Source of the DNA: Hydractinia symbiolongicarpus
Taxonomy: Eukaryota > Cnidaria > Hydrozoa > Anthoathecata > Hydractiniidae
Direction of reading: 5' to 3'
DNA: 64,000 nt
Assembly: GCF_029227915.1 (NCBI RefSeq)
Contig: NC_079877.1
Location: forward strand, 2,852,001-2,916,000
This document shows positions 63,188 through 64,000 of the stretch, in pieces. Each line of letters starts with the position of its first letter. Position 1 is the stretch's first letter. Made by a program: the position numbers and the translations under genes. The notes beneath the pieces were generated by a model. It was not told the origin of the DNA, ran no database searches, and saw only the letters and a list, made by a program, of their open reading frames with translations.

Positions 63188-64000
63188 TTTCTGATATTAC
63201 TAGGTTGCATTGCTTTTAAAAGTGAAACGATTGAATGTGGGACTTAATTGAGCTGATTTTGGACTGTGACCTTATAAATGTTATATGTGAGACAATTGGG
63301 CTCCTAGAAATAACATTCTTCTTAATTTGACATGATTGCCGGAATTCAGCAGTTACACTGGGCGCTGTGGTAGCGCTTTCTTTTAAAAGTTTAAAAAAAT
63401 AAGTCTTTTTTTACTGTGGGACCAATCCTGGCCGTTAGCACGCGCTGAATAAATAGGAACAGTTTCCAAAACTACATTTCATAGATTTTCTAGCGGTATA
63501 ATTTCGTTTGAGTTACAACGGTTGCGTCACATATTCCTAGCAACATGTATTTAGCGATTTTTTCCTGATATTACTAGGTTGCATCGCTTTTAACAGTGAA
63601 ACGTTTGACTGTGGGACTTAATTGAACTGATTTTGGACTTTGACCTTATAAATGTGATAAATGAGACAATTGAATTCCAAGAAATAACATTTTTCTTAAT
63701 TTGACATGATTGCTTGAACTCAGCAGTTACACTGGGCGCTGTGGCAGCGCTTTATTTAAATATTTAGATAAAAAAGTCACTTTTGTACTGTGGCACCAAT
63801 CCTAGCCGTTTTCGCGCGCTGAAGAAATAGAGACATTCTCAAAAACTACATTTCATTGACTTCTTGGCGGTATCAAGCCGTTTGAGTTACAACGGTTGCG
63901 TCACATATTCGTACCATCATGTACTTAACGATATTTTTCCAATAATACCAGGTTGCATCGCTTTTAACTGTAAAACGATTGACTGAGGGATTTAATTGAA
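63188..64000 (+). repeat. Right-hand monomers to the window edge
   Basis: Landmarks at 63528 and 63902. The stretch from about 63,529 to 63,889 matches 56,280-56,640 (offset 7249 bp; shared CATATTCCTAGCAACATG and ATTTAAATATTTAGATAAAAAAG). The last 100 bp match about 53,668-53,770 (CCATCATGTACTTAACG, TTTTAACTGTAAAACG). The array runs off the window, so its right end is not seen. Confidence 0.85.

Larger units (their letters stand above)
1..64000 (+). repeat. Satellite DNA array, about 373-bp monomer, 172 landmarks in one orientation
   Basis: The entire window is a head-to-tail tandem repeat. Tracking the first C of CACATATTCG (and variants such as CGCATGTTCG, CACGTATTCG, CATATATTCG) gives 172 positions from 301 to 63,902. 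The commonest spacing is 373 bp, with 372 next. The only spacings outside 369-375 are 381 (insertion near 41,675), 380 (insertion near 43,605), 437 (register slip at 50,706) and 271 twice (deletions near 58,391 and 61,642). No inverted monomer and no unrelated insertion was seen. Such arrays are typical of eukaryotic centromeric or pericentromeric heterochromatin; that location is inferred, not shown. A period of 373 bp is close to two nucleosome repeat lengths. I do not recognise the family. No protein-coding or structural RNA gene is supported anywhere in it. Confidence 0.98.

Noticed and set aside
1-64000. CRISPR-like array
   Set aside because: Repeats are 373 bp and contiguous, with no unique spacers of regular length; the variable stretches are point variants of one sequence.
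1-64000. Transposon or retroelement insertions, terminal repeats, target-site duplications
   Set aside because: The landmark spacing leaves no room for an insertion longer than about 8 bp except the 64-bp slip, which is itself satellite sequence.
1-64000. Known satellites (alpha satellite, Drosophila 359-bp family, others of similar length)
   Set aside because: Alpha satellite has a different length, and I saw no recognisable resemblance to the 359-bp family. A similar monomer length alone is not evidence of relationship, so no species is named.

Overview
The whole 64 kb window is one uninterrupted satellite DNA array. Every base I could place belongs to a head-to-tail tandem repeat with an AT-rich monomer of about 373 bp. 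I followed one landmark, GTCACATATTCG and its point variants, across the window and placed it 172 times, always on the + strand. The spacing between successive landmarks is 369-375 bp, with five exceptions: 381, 380, 437, 271 and 271 bp. I found no gene, tRNA, rRNA, transposon, CRISPR array or inverted monomer. The longest open reading frames (102 codons) lie inside the repeat and are chance frames. This makes the source a eukaryote, most likely a centromeric, pericentromeric or other heterochromatic block. The sequence does not name the species. The monomer is neither primate alpha satellite (about 171 bp) nor anything else I can recognise with confidence.

Layout. Positions 1-14,220 are a patchwork of recently copied multi-monomer blocks, with offsets of 8, 9, 10, 11 and 19 monomers and one fresh single-monomer duplication. 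Positions 14,221-18,211 are less ordered, with 2- and 3-monomer echoes. A 4-monomer unit is duplicated in tandem at 18,212-21,195. After a mixed stretch, a 6-monomer unit is duplicated at 24,450-28,923, and a 3-monomer periodicity follows to about 30,980. A second 4-monomer duplication lies at 34,259-37,232 and a third at 46,890-49,873, with mixed monomers between them. At 50,706 the repeat register slips by 64 bp. To the right of it, to about 57,071, the monomers are more diverged and belong to a different subfamily. At 57,072-63,187 a 3,251-bp, nine-monomer unit, one monomer of which carries a 102-bp deletion, is present twice. The last 0.8 kb returns to right-hand type monomers.

What it means. 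The array appears to have grown by repeated unequal exchange or amplification of blocks of different size, overlaid by conversion-like switches inside monomers. There is no single fixed higher-order repeat. Substitutions are plentiful but length changes are rare. The best-kept parts of the monomer are the segment around the landmark, the AGCGCT segment and the ACTGTGGGA segment, which may reflect protein or nucleosome constraints. Identities were judged by eye and no alignment was computed. Block boundaries are good to roughly 10-50 bp.
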